Below, piece after piece: positions 18,023 through 28,108 of a DNA stretch of 36,749 bases. The position numbers were made by a program, and so were the translations under genes. Position 1 is the stretch's first letter. Each line of letters starts with the position of its first letter. A model generated the notes under the pieces. That model was not told the origin of the DNA. It saw only the letters and a program-made list of their open reading frames with translations, and made no database searches. This DNA comes from Methanobacterium sp. PtaU1.Bin097 (GTDB lineage: Archaea; Methanobacteriota; Methanobacteria; Methanobacteriales; Methanobacteriaceae): the NCBI GenBank assembly GCA_002067325.1, contig MVQY01000079.1:1-36749 (forward strand), given 5' to 3'.

Positions 18023-18265
18023 TTGAGAATAAGGGAAGAAATCATTGGAAAAGAGGTTCTAAACGGACAAGCCGAAGTTCTTGGCCGGGTAAAAGATGTA
18101 GAGGCAAATGAGGAGACCAATGAAATTGAGTCGTTAATTTTAAGTAAAGGGGGTATCTCAGAGAGCCTGGGACTTTCCAGTAACGAAGTCATCGTACCAA
18201 TTGAACAGGTAAAGCAGATTGGAGACAAAATACTCCTGATAGATAAAATAGAATACAGTTTTTGA
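18023..18265 (+). CDS. PRC-barrel domain protein
   Basis: TTG 18023 is the likely start, with GGTGAT (18013-18018) as ribosome site; the GTGs at 18011 and 18014 are less suitable. The 80-residue protein is one PRC-barrel: IGKEVLNGQAEVLGRVKDVEAN, IESLILSKGG, and VIVPIEQVKQIGDKILL. PRC-barrel proteins of this size are very common in methanogens; relatives are associated with RNA processing, photosynthetic reaction centres and, in some archaea, cell division. It lies 79 nt before pyrE. Confidence 0.85.
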   Translation: MRIREEIIGKEVLNGQAEVLGRVKDVEANEETNEIESLILSKGGISESLGLSSNEVIVPIEQVKQIGDKILLIDKIEYSF

Positions 18266-18344
18266 TCTAATTCAATAAACAATTAATTTAACATTTACAA
18301 TTGGCAATCATAAAAAATAACTCATCTAAAGGACAAACTATCAA

Positions 18345-18875
18345 ATGAATAATTCATCAAAGAATAAACTGATCCAGCTTCTAAAGGAAAATAAGGTAAT
18401 AAAATTCGGTAAATTCACCCTTTCCTCCGGCCGGGAAAGTGATTACTACGTGGATATGAAACGGGCAGTTACCAGTCCCCTAATCCTGCGCCAGGTCGCA
18501 GAGATAATTTCAGAAAGGCTGGATAGAGACAGTGTGGATAAAGTTGCCGGGCCGGCCTTAGGGGCCATACCCATAGTAACCGCGGTTTCACTGGGAACTG
18601 GAATACCCATGCTCATGATAAGATCGGCCAAAAAGGACTACGGCACATCGAACCTCATAGAAGGCGATCTGAGTCCCGGGGACCAGGTGGTGGTCTTGGA
18701 AGACGTTACAACCACGGGCCACTCACTCATAGATGCCATAAAGACCATAGAAGAAAAAGGAGGGAAAGTCCAGAAGGCATTCGTGATAGTCGACCGGGAT
18801 GAAGGGGCGGTGAAGAATATAAGAGATGAAGGGATCGATTTTGAACCCCTGGTAACGGTTGATGAGTTACGGTAG
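18345..18875 (+). CDS. pyrE: Orotate phosphoribosyltransferase
   Basis: It transfers the phosphoribosyl group of PRPP to orotate, making OMP in pyrimidine synthesis. The 176-residue protein has the substrate loop FGKFTLSSGRESDYYVDMKR at the start and the PRPP-binding signature VVVLEDVTTTGHS at 115-127, with AKKDYGT forming the flexible catalytic loop. Length and motifs are normal for archaeal PyrE. The last eight codons with the stop are repeated four more times after the gene. Confidence 0.92.
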   Translation: MNNSSKNKLIQLLKENKVIKFGKFTLSSGRESDYYVDMKRAVTSPLILRQVAEIISERLDRDSVDKVAGPALGAIPIVTAVSLGTGIPMLMIRSAKKDYGTSNLIEGDLSPGDQVVVLEDVTTTGHSLIDAIKTIEEKGGKVQKAFVIVDRDEGAVKNIRDEGIDFEPLVTVDELR

Positions 18876-18989
18876 TTTGGTAACGGTTCTCAGTTATGGT
18901 AGTCTGGTAAATGGTCTTGAGTTATGGTAGTCTGGTAAATGGTCTTGAGTTACGGGTAGTCTGGTAAATGGTCTTGAGTTACGGGTAGT
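18849..18989 (+). repeat. Five-copy array of the pyrE 3' end
   Basis: The pyrE end (18849-18876, encoding LVTVDELR-stop) is followed by four tandem copies of 27-29 bp at 18877-18903, 18904-18931, 18932-18960 and 18961-18989. The last two are identical; the copies diverge progressively from the gene copy and all keep GGTAGT or GGGTAGT with the TAG. A T-run follows at 19009-19016, which could end transcription. Confidence 0.9.
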
Positions 18990-19044
18990 GGATCCTAGTT
19001 AAATTCCTTTTTTTTATGAAGATTTTATTCTGTTGTAAGATTTT

Positions 19045-19587
19045 TTAATCTCGTAGATGTTTTACCAGATGTCCCAGTTCTGGTAAAATAATTTTAAGAC
19101 CCAATTTCACGGCATTGGGGGATCCAGGCATGGAAACAATTAAAGTTTTTTTGTAAACCCCGGCAGTGGCCCTGGTGAGTAAGGCGCCGGTGCCCAGTTC
19201 CTGATAGGTTTCATATCTGAATATCTCCCCGAACCCATCCAGTTCCTTATCAAATATCTTTTTAAGGGTTTCAATGGTTATATCTCTTTCTCCTATACCA
19301 GTCCCGCCGGTGGTGATGATGACGTCTGCTTTTTTACCGTTTAAATCCTCCACTTCCCCAGTTAGATTTTCCACTTCCTCAAGCAAGAGATCTGCATCAT
19401 CCGGTATTATGCTGTAGCTGACTACCTCATGATCCTGGAGGGAATCTATTATAAGTCTACCAGAGATATCCTTTTCTTCATCTTCCAGATATCTTGAATC
19501 GCTCAAGGTGATAACTCCTACTTTAACCTTTATGGGGGATTTACGTCTATGTTCTTCCATACTTTTACTTTTCATATCATGCACCAT
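19045..19587 (-). CDS. moaB: Molybdenum cofactor biosynthesis protein MoaB
   Basis: A MogA/MoaB-fold protein of 180 residues. It carries ITTGGTGIGERDITIETL (about 91-108), the molybdopterin-binding loop with its catalytic-type Asp, and the C-terminal MPGSPNAVKLG. It adenylylates molybdopterin before metal insertion, supplying the Mo/W cofactor of formylmethanofuran and formate dehydrogenases. The first 20 residues are a variable basic stretch, and an internal ATG at 19575 is an alternative start. Divergent from nob1 with about 470 nt between. Confidence 0.88.
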   Translation of the reverse strand: MVHDMKSKSMEEHRRKSPIKVKVGVITLSDSRYLEDEEKDISGRLIIDSLQDHEVVSYSIIPDDADLLLEEVENLTGEVEDLNGKKADVIITTGGTGIGERDITIETLKKIFDKELDGFGEIFRYETYQELGTGALLTRATAGVYKKTLIVSMPGSPNAVKLGLKIILPELGHLVKHLRD

Positions 19588-19705
19588 TGGAAAGATTTGG
19601 GGATTAATTTTATTTTATCCACACTTAAAATAAATAGATGGAATGAATTTTAGAATTTAATCAAATGAATTTTAAATCAAGGAATTTTAAGGAAAATAAA
19701 AAGAG

Positions 19706-19840
19706 CTATTGGGAGTTATTTAAATAAATGGATACGAGGGAGGGCATAAGGTCCAAATCGGAGGCGGTATATTCCGTTGCGAAAGAATTAAAAGGAGTCT
19801 TAAAATGCTCTCCCTCAAATATATTTTTATACTTTAACAC
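19706..19840 (-). other. Possible 44-residue small protein or decayed gene fragment
   Basis: From a GTG at 19840, with AAAAGG shortly upstream, 44 codons run open to a TAG at 19706-19708. The product is not low-complexity (for example NIFEGEHFKTPFNSFATEY). The same frame stays open upstream to 19885, and a one-base shift connects it to an ATG-led MALTGFWYFKP stretch, so it may be a frameshifted remnant. It shares its DNA with the long-range stem at 19736-19816, and the two interpretations compete. Confidence 0.3.
19736..19816. ncRNA. Candidate structured RNA element with 18-bp long-range stem
   Basis: GAGGGAGGGCAT (19736-19747) pairs along its whole length with ATGCTCTCCCTC (19805-19816), with one G-U pair. 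The stem continues after an AAA bulge with AAG/CTT (19748-19750 with 19799-19801) and TCC/GGA (19752-19754 with 19794-19796). Inside, CGGA...TCCG (19759-19776) can form a small hairpin. A TATTTAAATAA box lies at 19717-19727, too close to include the entire 5' arm in a transcript from it. No known RNA family recognised; strand undetermined. Confidence 0.4.
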
Positions 19841-19910
19841 ATAAAAACCTTTTGTAGCATTAGGGTTTAAAATACCAAAAACCAGTTAATGCCATTATAA
19901 TCTAAAAATA

Positions 19911-20022
19911 AGGAGTTATCAATGAGATATAACAAATTTATCCTTTAACATTTGCTTTATACTTAATATAAGAAGTTATTAATTAGATATAACTGAGTAA
20001 TCCTTTAACATTTACTTTAAAT
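19911..20022 (+). promoter_or_regulatory. 60-nt-period duplicated promoter/operator region before nob1
   Basis: Segments 19911-19962 and 19971-20022 are direct copies exactly 60 nt apart, identical at about 42 of 52 positions. Each contains the dyad GTTAT-N9-ATAAC, a conserved TCCTTTAACATTT and a T/A-rich box (CTTTATAC, then CTTTAAATAG). The second box is about 31-40 nt before the nob1 ATG and fits its TATA box. This may be a duplicated promoter with two operators. Confidence 0.5.
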
Positions 20023-20054
20023 AGAAAATAACACGTGTAATAGGGTTTATATTC

Positions 20055-20573
20055 ATGTCAAAAAAAGTCTTTGTTCTGGATGCCTCCGGGATAATCGGCG
20101 GATTCCTCTCGGGGAAATATTCAAATTACACCACCAGCCAGGTGGTAACGGAAATAAAAGACATAAAATCTGAGCTTTCCCTCCAGGATGCCCTGGAAAA
20201 TAAACAGATAACCATAAAAGAACCCTCAACCAGGGATATAGGGGAAGTAGAAAAGGTCATAACCAGATCAGGGGACTTACTAAGGCTTTCAGATGTGGAT
20301 AAAGGGGTTATAGCCCTGGCAGTGAAACTTAAAAGGGATGATCTGTCTCCCACTGTGGTCACCGATGACTACTCCATCCAAAATGTACTTAAAATCATGG
20401 AGATACCCTTCAGGAGCGTACTTACCAGGGGAATCGAAGATGTGGTGGGATGGATAAAATTCTGTAAAGGATGCAAAAAAACATATCCCGCCAATTACAC
20501 AGGGACCGACTGTGAAATATGCGGCTCCCCCATCTCCAGAAAACGCACCAAGAAGGTTACAAATAAGAAATGA
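20055..20573 (+). CDS. nob1: rRNA maturation endonuclease Nob1
   Basis: Nob1 cleaves the 3' end of pre-16S rRNA during small-subunit maturation. Residues 1-125 are a PIN domain with the expected acidic residues Asp9, Glu33, Asp82 and Asp104/105. A zinc ribbon follows with Cys137, Cys140, Cys153 and Cys156 (FCKGC...CEIC), then a basic tail. Length (172) is normal for archaeal Nob1. It is the first gene of a long + strand run leading to the methanogenesis marker genes. Confidence 0.92.
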   Translation: MSKKVFVLDASGIIGGFLSGKYSNYTTSQVVTEIKDIKSELSLQDALENKQITIKEPSTRDIGEVEKVITRSGDLLRLSDVDKGVIALAVKLKRDDLSPTVVTDDYSIQNVLKIMEIPFRSVLTRGIEDVVGWIKFCKGCKKTYPANYTGTDCEICGSPISRKRTKKVTNKK

Positions 20574-20623
20574 AATTTACACTAAATATAGAATGAAAAT
20601 TACTAGATAAGAATGAAGTTTAC
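20568..20623 (+). repeat. Weak three-copy repeat at the nob1 3' end
   Basis: A 13-nt core RAATGAARWTTAC occurs at 20568-20580 (containing the nob1 stop TGA), 20591-20603 and 20611-20623, with variable spacers. It resembles the clear gene-end arrays elsewhere in the window but is short and AT-rich, so chance is harder to exclude. Confidence 0.45.
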
Positions 20624-20681
20624 TTAAGAGGATAGCCTGTGAATAAAATAGAGATAGAGAGTGAATAATGAGGATAGACAG

Positions 20682-21854
20682 ATGAATATAGGAATCGTGG
20701 TCCATGGCCCGGGAATAGTTGATACCGGATATGCCTGGAAGATAATAGAAATTCTGGGTGAATTTTGTGAGGTAAATGCCAGATTAGGGGGTACCATGGG
20801 CAGAACTGCAGTGATAGATGCTGGTTTAGAAGGTGTTATAGATATAAAGCGTAAACTCCTTCCCAGCGAGTCCATCAGGGCCTTCACTAGGGAGGGTATG
20901 GATGTAATCTTCCTCTTAAACTATGGTAAATCCAGCCAGACAGGCCACGCATTCGGATATAAAGTCCAGAAAAAGTCCGATAACCCACCCCTTATCCAGA
21001 TCGAAAGACCCGGTGAAGCCGATGGAACCGTAATATCCTGGAGAACGGATATGGACGAATTTGCCCGGGAAATAGCCCGAAAACTCAAGTTGAAACTCCT
21101 CTACGGATCCGAGGTAACCGCAGAGATAGAGGCCAGAACCGGATGCCTGGAGGAAGACCGTAAAATATACCGTAAGATAGCAGGTGTCTCACCCGGCGAG
21201 AACATATTCGTAAACGGTATGGTAGTGGGAAAATCCACATCGAGTGATGTCACCTTAGTGGCGGAAAACGGAAAAATAACCCGGATTGAAGGCGGTATAT
21301 TAAAGGAGCACGGTATCAGGAAACTGGGGGTTATAGATCTGGAGAAGGTCATAGTAAAAACTGGCCTGCTCAGGAGATCTGTGGTGGAGCCCCGGGTCAT
21401 AGATGGGTCACGTTTAGACCTTGATGAGGCAAGTAATCCTCCTGGAACAAAAAACACTCCAGAACCAGATGTTGATATGGTAAAATCTGTCTGTAAAGTG
21501 GCCTACCTGGATCATGCCGCTGAAGACATCTACCGGTTAAAGGACACCGACCTGGTGGTGACGGTGGGTGATGACACCACACTAGTGGCTGCAGATATAT
21601 TGTTCAGATTCAACGTCCCTATTTTTGGGATAACCGATGGAGATCTGGATAAAGTGGTTGAGAAGGGATTTAAAGCACAGGGATCTGTCATAGTTGAGTT
21701 AGAAAGTGGATGGGACGATCTAGTCGGTGAAAAAATCTTCAGGGAATGTTTCAGGGGTAAAGAGACCATAGAAATTGATAATATAGAAAATTTTAAAAAT
21801 GATTTAATACAGATTATAAAACAAGTGAGTAAATCCTGTAAAATAAAAGAATAA
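20682..21854 (+). CDS. DUF2117 family protein
   Basis: ATG 20682 is preferred over GTG 20661 because GAGG lies 9 nt before it. The roughly 390-residue protein opens with the family signature IGIVVHGPGIVDTGYA and LGGTMGRTAVIDAGLEG; a central beta-rich domain follows (about 150-240), and the C-terminal third has TDLVVTVGDDTTLVAADILFR and GITDGDLDKVV. The family is largely limited to methanogens. No activity is known; the VGDDTT and ITDGD acidic motifs suggest a nucleotide- or metal-dependent site. Its position between nob1 and mmp2 is suggestive but not proof of a link to methanogenesis. Confidence 0.75.
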   Translation: MNIGIVVHGPGIVDTGYAWKIIEILGEFCEVNARLGGTMGRTAVIDAGLEGVIDIKRKLLPSESIRAFTREGMDVIFLLNYGKSSQTGHAFGYKVQKKSDNPPLIQIERPGEADGTVISWRTDMDEFAREIARKLKLKLLYGSEVTAEIEARTGCLEEDRKIYRKIAGVSPGENIFVNGMVVGKSTSSDVTLVAENGKITRIEGGILKEHGIRKLGVIDLEKVIVKTGLLRRSVVEPRVIDGSRLDLDEASNPPGTKNTPEPDVDMVKSVCKVAYLDHAAEDIYRLKDTDLVVTVGDDTTLVAADILFRFNVPIFGITDGDLDKVVEKGFKAQGSVIVELESGWDDLVGEKIFRECFRGKETIEIDNIENFKNDLIQIIKQVSKSCKIKE

Positions 21855-21970
21855 CCAATTTATTACGGGAAAAGTATCCATAAATTATGGAGAAATTTAA
21901 TCTATTCGAAAAAAATTTAACCAACTAAAGGAAACCTATTTTTTTAAACAAAATTATCTGAGGAATACCA

Positions 21971-22954
<984 letters not shown>

Positions 22955-23123
22955 AAAGAAGATTTACAGATGTAAACTGATTTAAAATCTGGAGATAAAT
23001 AATTAAAATCTAACAATAATATTCATAGAAATTATAAAATATCACTTTAAAATAAGTTAAATCACATCAAATAGGTTAAAAATTAATTAAATGACTTGAA
23101 TAGACAATAAGAGGTTCTTTTCC

Positions 23124-24674
23124 ATGCAGGTAAAGATTAACGGGGAAAAAATAGACCTTCCTGAGGGTTCAACCATAAAAGATGCTGTAGAGGCTTCCGG
23201 TGCGCCTTATCTGGAAGGATGTGTTTTAGGATTGATCAAGGGAACCGAAGAAGTGGAACAGTACGTGAACAAGTACAAACTTAAAACAACCAAGGGTAGC
23301 ATAATAATCGAATTATTACCTGACGCCCCCGAGGAGCTTAAAAACACCTGGAAAAAGAGGTACCGGGATTTTGAAGACCTGCGCATCAGATGGACCACCA
23401 CCAATGATGTGGCCATAGGCCCCATAAAAACAGATCTGGAGCCGACACATGATGAACATGAATACGAACGTTGGGATGTGGTGCTGAGTCTGTCTGGATT
23501 TACTGCAGACGCCACCCATATAATCCTGATGAAAGATAAAACCCGGGCAGTATATGGGGTGCCGGAAACCACCGGTGGAAGTAACGGTGTATTTGCCCAA
23601 GTGATCGGTGGTAAGAGAACGGTGATGAAACTGGATGACCAGGATGAGATTACGAAGGTTAAACCAGTCCTGGAGAGAAAAAGCGTGGTTAAAAGCGCGG
23701 CCATAACCGATCTGGATACTGAAGTATTCCCAGGAAATGAGATCTTCACCTACGTCAAAGTAAGTTTATCAGGGAAATCACCCAACTCTGCCGAACACTT
23801 CTTTGCATTGTCCGAAGACGATAGAATGCACATCGACTACGAATCAGATTCATTCGTCGGCTTCTACGGGTTACAGGGACTGGAAAGTCCACCGGAATAT
23901 GTTGGTCAGAGGAAGAGGGGAACCATCACCCTTAGAAATACTGGTAAAGGAACCGGAAGGGTATACATATACCGGGAGGATCGGGTCTCCACACCATCCC
24001 ATTCAGTGGTTGGTCACGTGGATAGTGGGATACAATTACTGGATATTGCCGGGGAAGGAGATGAGATAACCTTCAAAACCAGTCCACAGAGGATAATGAC
24101 CCTATCTTTAACCCAGAAGGAAGCCCAGGAATTACTGGATGAAAACGGGATAAAACAGGTTAGAAATGGACTTACCGATGACGATGCCGTGGTAGTGGTC
24201 CAGGAGCCCCGCTACACCATGGATATAATCGGCGGGAAACAGGTTAAAACATTCGGTATAAAAGAAGAAAATCTAATATACCTTGATATTTATAATGAAA
24301 CAGCTCCCCGTTCTTCCTGGTACTTTAGAAAGATCACCGGACTTTTGAATATGCCGGTGGGTTCTTTAAATGTTCAATTCGCCTATCCCGGCACTAAAAT
24401 CATGATGTTCCGGGGAAGTTCCCGGGACAGTAAGGGACTGGTACCAGAAAACACACCGGAAGGAAAGGTTGGCAAGGGCGAGATAGCCTTAACCAACATG
24501 TCAAAGAGGAATGTGGGTATATTAGGGGTTCGATTTGAGGACAACGTGGAATTCGGTCCGACAGGAGAACCCTTCAAATCAACCAACATCCTAGGTAAGG
24601 TAGTAAAAGGTCTAGAAAACCTGGAAAAATTCAAGGAGGGAGAAACAGTCTATGTCACCACCAAAAAACCCTGA
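23124..24674 (+). CDS. mmp3: Methanogenesis marker protein 3, MCR activation complex subunit
   Basis: A 516-residue protein of the UPF0288/Mmp3 family. It starts with a ubiquitin-like/ThiS-like stretch (VKINGEKIDLPEGSTIKDAV, residues 3-22) and ends with a cyclophilin-like region containing GKVGKGEIALTNMSKRNVGI. Mmp3 is known in Methanococcus maripaludis as a component, with McrC, Mmp7, Mmp17 and the A2 ATPase, of the complex that reduces coenzyme F430 nickel in methyl-coenzyme M reductase. GAGG lies upstream of the ATG. The final 23 nt overlap mmp6, and the gene end TKKP-stop is duplicated 21 nt later inside mmp6. Confidence 0.9.
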   Translation: MQVKINGEKIDLPEGSTIKDAVEASGAPYLEGCVLGLIKGTEEVEQYVNKYKLKTTKGSIIIELLPDAPEELKNTWKKRYRDFEDLRIRWTTTNDVAIGPIKTDLEPTHDEHEYERWDVVLSLSGFTADATHIILMKDKTRAVYGVPETTGGSNGVFAQVIGGKRTVMKLDDQDEITKVKPVLERKSVVKSAAITDLDTEVFPGNEIFTYVKVSLSGKSPNSAEHFFALSEDDRMHIDYESDSFVGFYGLQGLESPPEYVGQRKRGTITLRNTGKGTGRVYIYREDRVSTPSHSVVGHVDSGIQLLDIAGEGDEITFKTSPQRIMTLSLTQKEAQELLDENGIKQVRNGLTDDDAVVVVQEPRYTMDIIGGKQVKTFGIKEENLIYLDIYNETAPRSSWYFRKITGLLNMPVGSLNVQFAYPGTKIMMFRGSSRDSKGLVPENTPEGKVGKGEIALTNMSKRNVGILGVRFEDNVEFGPTGEPFKSTNILGKVVKGLENLEKFKEGETVYVTTKKP

Positions 24675-25221
24675 ATCATCACCAAAAAACCCTGAATCTG
24701 GAAAAGAATATACTCCTAAAGCAGGTCATGATAAATCCCCTGAAACAGGCAAAAATAACTCCAACATCGCAGAAACCGGTTGCCTGATCCCTCAAAGCGA
24801 ACCGGCAGAAAAAGACGGTAAAATAACCAGGATGATAATTCTAGGTCCCTCAGCCGAAATTAGCAACACTGAACTAGTGAGAAATCTCCATATGATGGAA
24901 TTTCCACTCACCATTAAAACCACCTGTTACGGTGCCGCCATAAGCGGTGAAAAAGAAGACGTTGACGAGGCAATAAAACGAATAAGAAAACTCGATCCCT
25001 ACAACATATTCACCAAAGACCGGGGATTTCCACCAGGAGACCCCCGCAGATGCCGTGCTAAAAGGGGAGGCGCCAGGGAAGGATTCCACCAGCTGGAGAA
25101 GGAATTCGAACTCCTGGACGATGTAAGTAAAGCCCTTAAAAACCCCCGCAAGGTCAAGGTGAAAAAGGTGGAAAAGATCTCACCAGAGGAATTTAAGAAG
25201 ATAGCTCGTGAGTGCAAATAA
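24652..25221 (+). CDS. mmp6: Methanogenesis marker protein 6
   Basis: A 189-residue protein starting within the mmp3 end, with AGGAGGGAG about 9-12 nt before the ATG. The first 55 residues are low-complexity and begin with a repeated PKNPES unit. The conserved part starts near residue 60 (RMIILGPSAEISNTELVRNLHMM) and includes TTCYGAAISGE, YNIFTKDRGFPPGDPRRCRAKRGG and a lysine-rich C-terminus. The family is methanogen-specific with no assigned activity. The Cys and Arg-rich RRCRAKRGG segment may bind nucleic acid or a cofactor. The unusual N-terminal extension is explained, at least in part, by the duplication of the mmp3 3' end. Confidence 0.85.
   Translation: MSPPKNPESSPKNPESGKEYTPKAGHDKSPETGKNNSNIAETGCLIPQSEPAEKDGKITRMIILGPSAEISNTELVRNLHMMEFPLTIKTTCYGAAISGEKEDVDEAIKRIRKLDPYNIFTKDRGFPPGDPRRCRAKRGGAREGFHQLEKEFELLDDVSKALKNPRKVKVKKVEKISPEEFKKIARECK
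24660..24698 (+). repeat. Duplicated mmp3 3' end inside the mmp6 reading frame
   Basis: The segment 24660-24680, which contains the mmp3 codons for TKKP and the TGA stop, is repeated at 24681-24698 (18 of 18 positions identical). The period of 21 keeps the mmp6 frame, where it is read as two PKNPES units. Confidence 0.9.
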
Positions 25222-25286
25222 ATGTGTGAGAATAAATTATCCTTATAAAAAAATCATATAGAACCCATAAAAAGAGGAGTGTTATT

Positions 25287-25667
25287 ATGAAGTTAACTGC
25301 TTCTTCAACAGGAGAAGAAATAGAACCACTGGCCCTGGCCATACACCGGCTGGTAAATGAACTGCCCCTTACCATGCGCACCAAAAATTCCAAAGGCCTT
25401 CGATTAGAAGATGGTGAAGTGGTGGAGTACGATTACACCGGACCAGTCCTGGAGAAGGTAATAGAAAAAGGTGAGAAGATCAGTGAAATACCCGAAACCG
25501 GGCCATACAAAGGAACACCCGTACAAGTGGTCCCCGTTATTGAGGAAGATGAAGTGGTGGCCGCTATAGGGGTGGTGGATATTACCCAGGGAATTTACAG
25601 TGATATAAAGGAGATAACCAAAAGACCGCAGGAAGTGGATGAAGGTAAAAGGGGTGAGCTACATTGA
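25287..25667 (+). CDS. DUF2111 family protein
   Basis: A 126-residue soluble protein. It matches DUF2111 with EIEPLALAIHRLVNELPLTMRTKNSKGLRLEDGEVVEYDYTGPVLE (in parts) and PYKGTPVQVVPVIEEDEVVAAIGVVDIT near the C-terminus, a pattern resembling a small ligand-binding sensor such as a PAS/GAF-like domain. The family is confined to methanogens. It overlaps mmp5 by 4 nt and is preceded by GAGGAG. The tight packing among marker genes makes a role in MCR assembly or activation plausible, but no function has been shown that I know of. Confidence 0.8.
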   Translation: MKLTASSTGEEIEPLALAIHRLVNELPLTMRTKNSKGLRLEDGEVVEYDYTGPVLEKVIEKGEKISEIPETGPYKGTPVQVVPVIEEDEVVAAIGVVDITQGIYSDIKEITKRPQEVDEGKRGELH

Positions 25668-26102
25668 AAGTAGCCATATTCCCACCAAACTCCATGATAC
25701 TCGCTGATCTGGTGGAGCGCCGGGGTCATGAGCCACTGGTCATGCAGAGGCAGATAAGGAAAAAGGTAACATCCGCGGAGATAGATTCACCACCACTCAA
25801 CATCACCGAGAAAGAACCCATCGAGGGTTTAAAGTACGCTGCTATAGAAGTACCCTCTGGTGTGAGGGGTCGGATGGCACTATTCGGTCCACTCATCGAA
25901 GAGGCCGATGCCGCTATCATCATGGAAGACGCACCCTTCGGTTTTGGCTGTGTGGGATGTGCCAGAACCAATGAACTGTGCATGTTCAACATCAGGAAGA
26001 GAAATATTCCGGTCCTGGAGGTCACCTACCCCACCAGCAGTGAGGAAACCATGGAACTGGTCAACAAGATAAACGAATTTCTAGACAGCCTGGAGGATAA
26101 AA

Positions 26103-26110
<8 letters not shown>
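25664..26110 (+). CDS. mmp5: Methanogenesis marker protein 5
   Basis: A 148-residue protein starting with TTG, GGGGTGA being the ribosome site. Family motifs include IFPPNSMILADLVERRGHEPL at the start and DAPFGFGCVGCARTNELCMFNIR, which has three cysteines (C-x2-C and a later Cys) suited to metal or Fe-S binding. The family is methanogen-specific and uncharacterised. Start and end both overlap neighbours (DUF2111 by 4 nt, mmp15 by 8 nt), indicating translational coupling. Confidence 0.88.
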
Positions 26111-27338
<1,228 letters not shown>

Positions 27339-27371
27339 TTAATAAACGTAATTAATGAAAATGGGATAAAT

Positions 27372-27947
27372 ATGAAGGTAGAATGCTACGATGAAACTGG
27401 GGCGGAAGTCTACGACATGGTGGTAAGGCAGATACTCCAAGATCTACAGATTACCAGGGCAGTGAAGGATTTAAGGGTCTACGTAGATCCCAGAGAACCG
27501 GTGTTCATCATAGTGATAAGCTACGAGAAAACAGCCCCTCCTGTGAGGTTACTGGACTTCGCGGAGTATGAAAAAAACAGGGAAGCAAATGAGGTTTTTT
27601 TGAAGATCAAGGATGAAACCTACCTTCCAGAACTATTAGCCGCATTATGGGAGACTGAAGGAAGGAATAAGGTGCATCAATCCAGCAGATACGAGGTTAT
27701 AGTGGATGATCCCCGTACCGATATTAAAAATATGGTGGTGCACAACCCCGAAGAGGACCTGCGGAAGAAAATATACGATGCCCTGTTTAGAATAATTCCT
27801 GAGGGTTTGAGGGTGGTGGATCACTACTCAGAGGGTAATTATATAGCTCTTACAGCTTCTGATGAGACTATAAAGGATGAATGGCTCCAGAAGACCCAGG
27901 AAATCATAAGGGATATGAAGGCTTCGGAAAATAGATACAAAGTCTAA
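27372..27947 (+). CDS. mmp17: Methanogenesis marker protein 17, MCR activation complex subunit
   Basis: A 191-residue, acidic, soluble protein: VECYDETGAEVYDMVVRQIL at the start and RYEVIVDDPRTDIKNMVVHNPEEDLRKK in the middle. Mmp17 co-purifies with McrC, Mmp3, Mmp7 and A2 as part of the MCR activation complex in M. maripaludis. It contains only one cysteine (residue 5), so it is unlikely to hold an Fe-S cluster by itself. It follows mmp15 after 33 nt and precedes nifB. Confidence 0.88.
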   Translation: MKVECYDETGAEVYDMVVRQILQDLQITRAVKDLRVYVDPREPVFIIVISYEKTAPPVRLLDFAEYEKNREANEVFLKIKDETYLPELLAALWETEGRNKVHQSSRYEVIVDDPRTDIKNMVVHNPEEDLRKKIYDALFRIIPEGLRVVDHYSEGNYIALTASDETIKDEWLQKTQEIIRDMKASENRYKV

Positions 27948-28108
27948 AACGAGAAAAGTATTATTACTCCCGAACTAATATATTATGTTACTGTTAGAAC
28001 AAATCAGGCTTACTCTTAAAAACAAAATCAAGTACATCATTAACAATCAAGTAACATTCATCTACATTTATTAACGTATGAATAAGCTGAGGATGGAGGA
28101 AAAAGATA

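Noticed and set aside
22955..23123. Purine-rich, loosely repetitive gap between mmp2 and mmp3
   Set aside because: No period or core holds up; looks like ordinary AT-rich spacer with an A/T-box promoter for mmp3.
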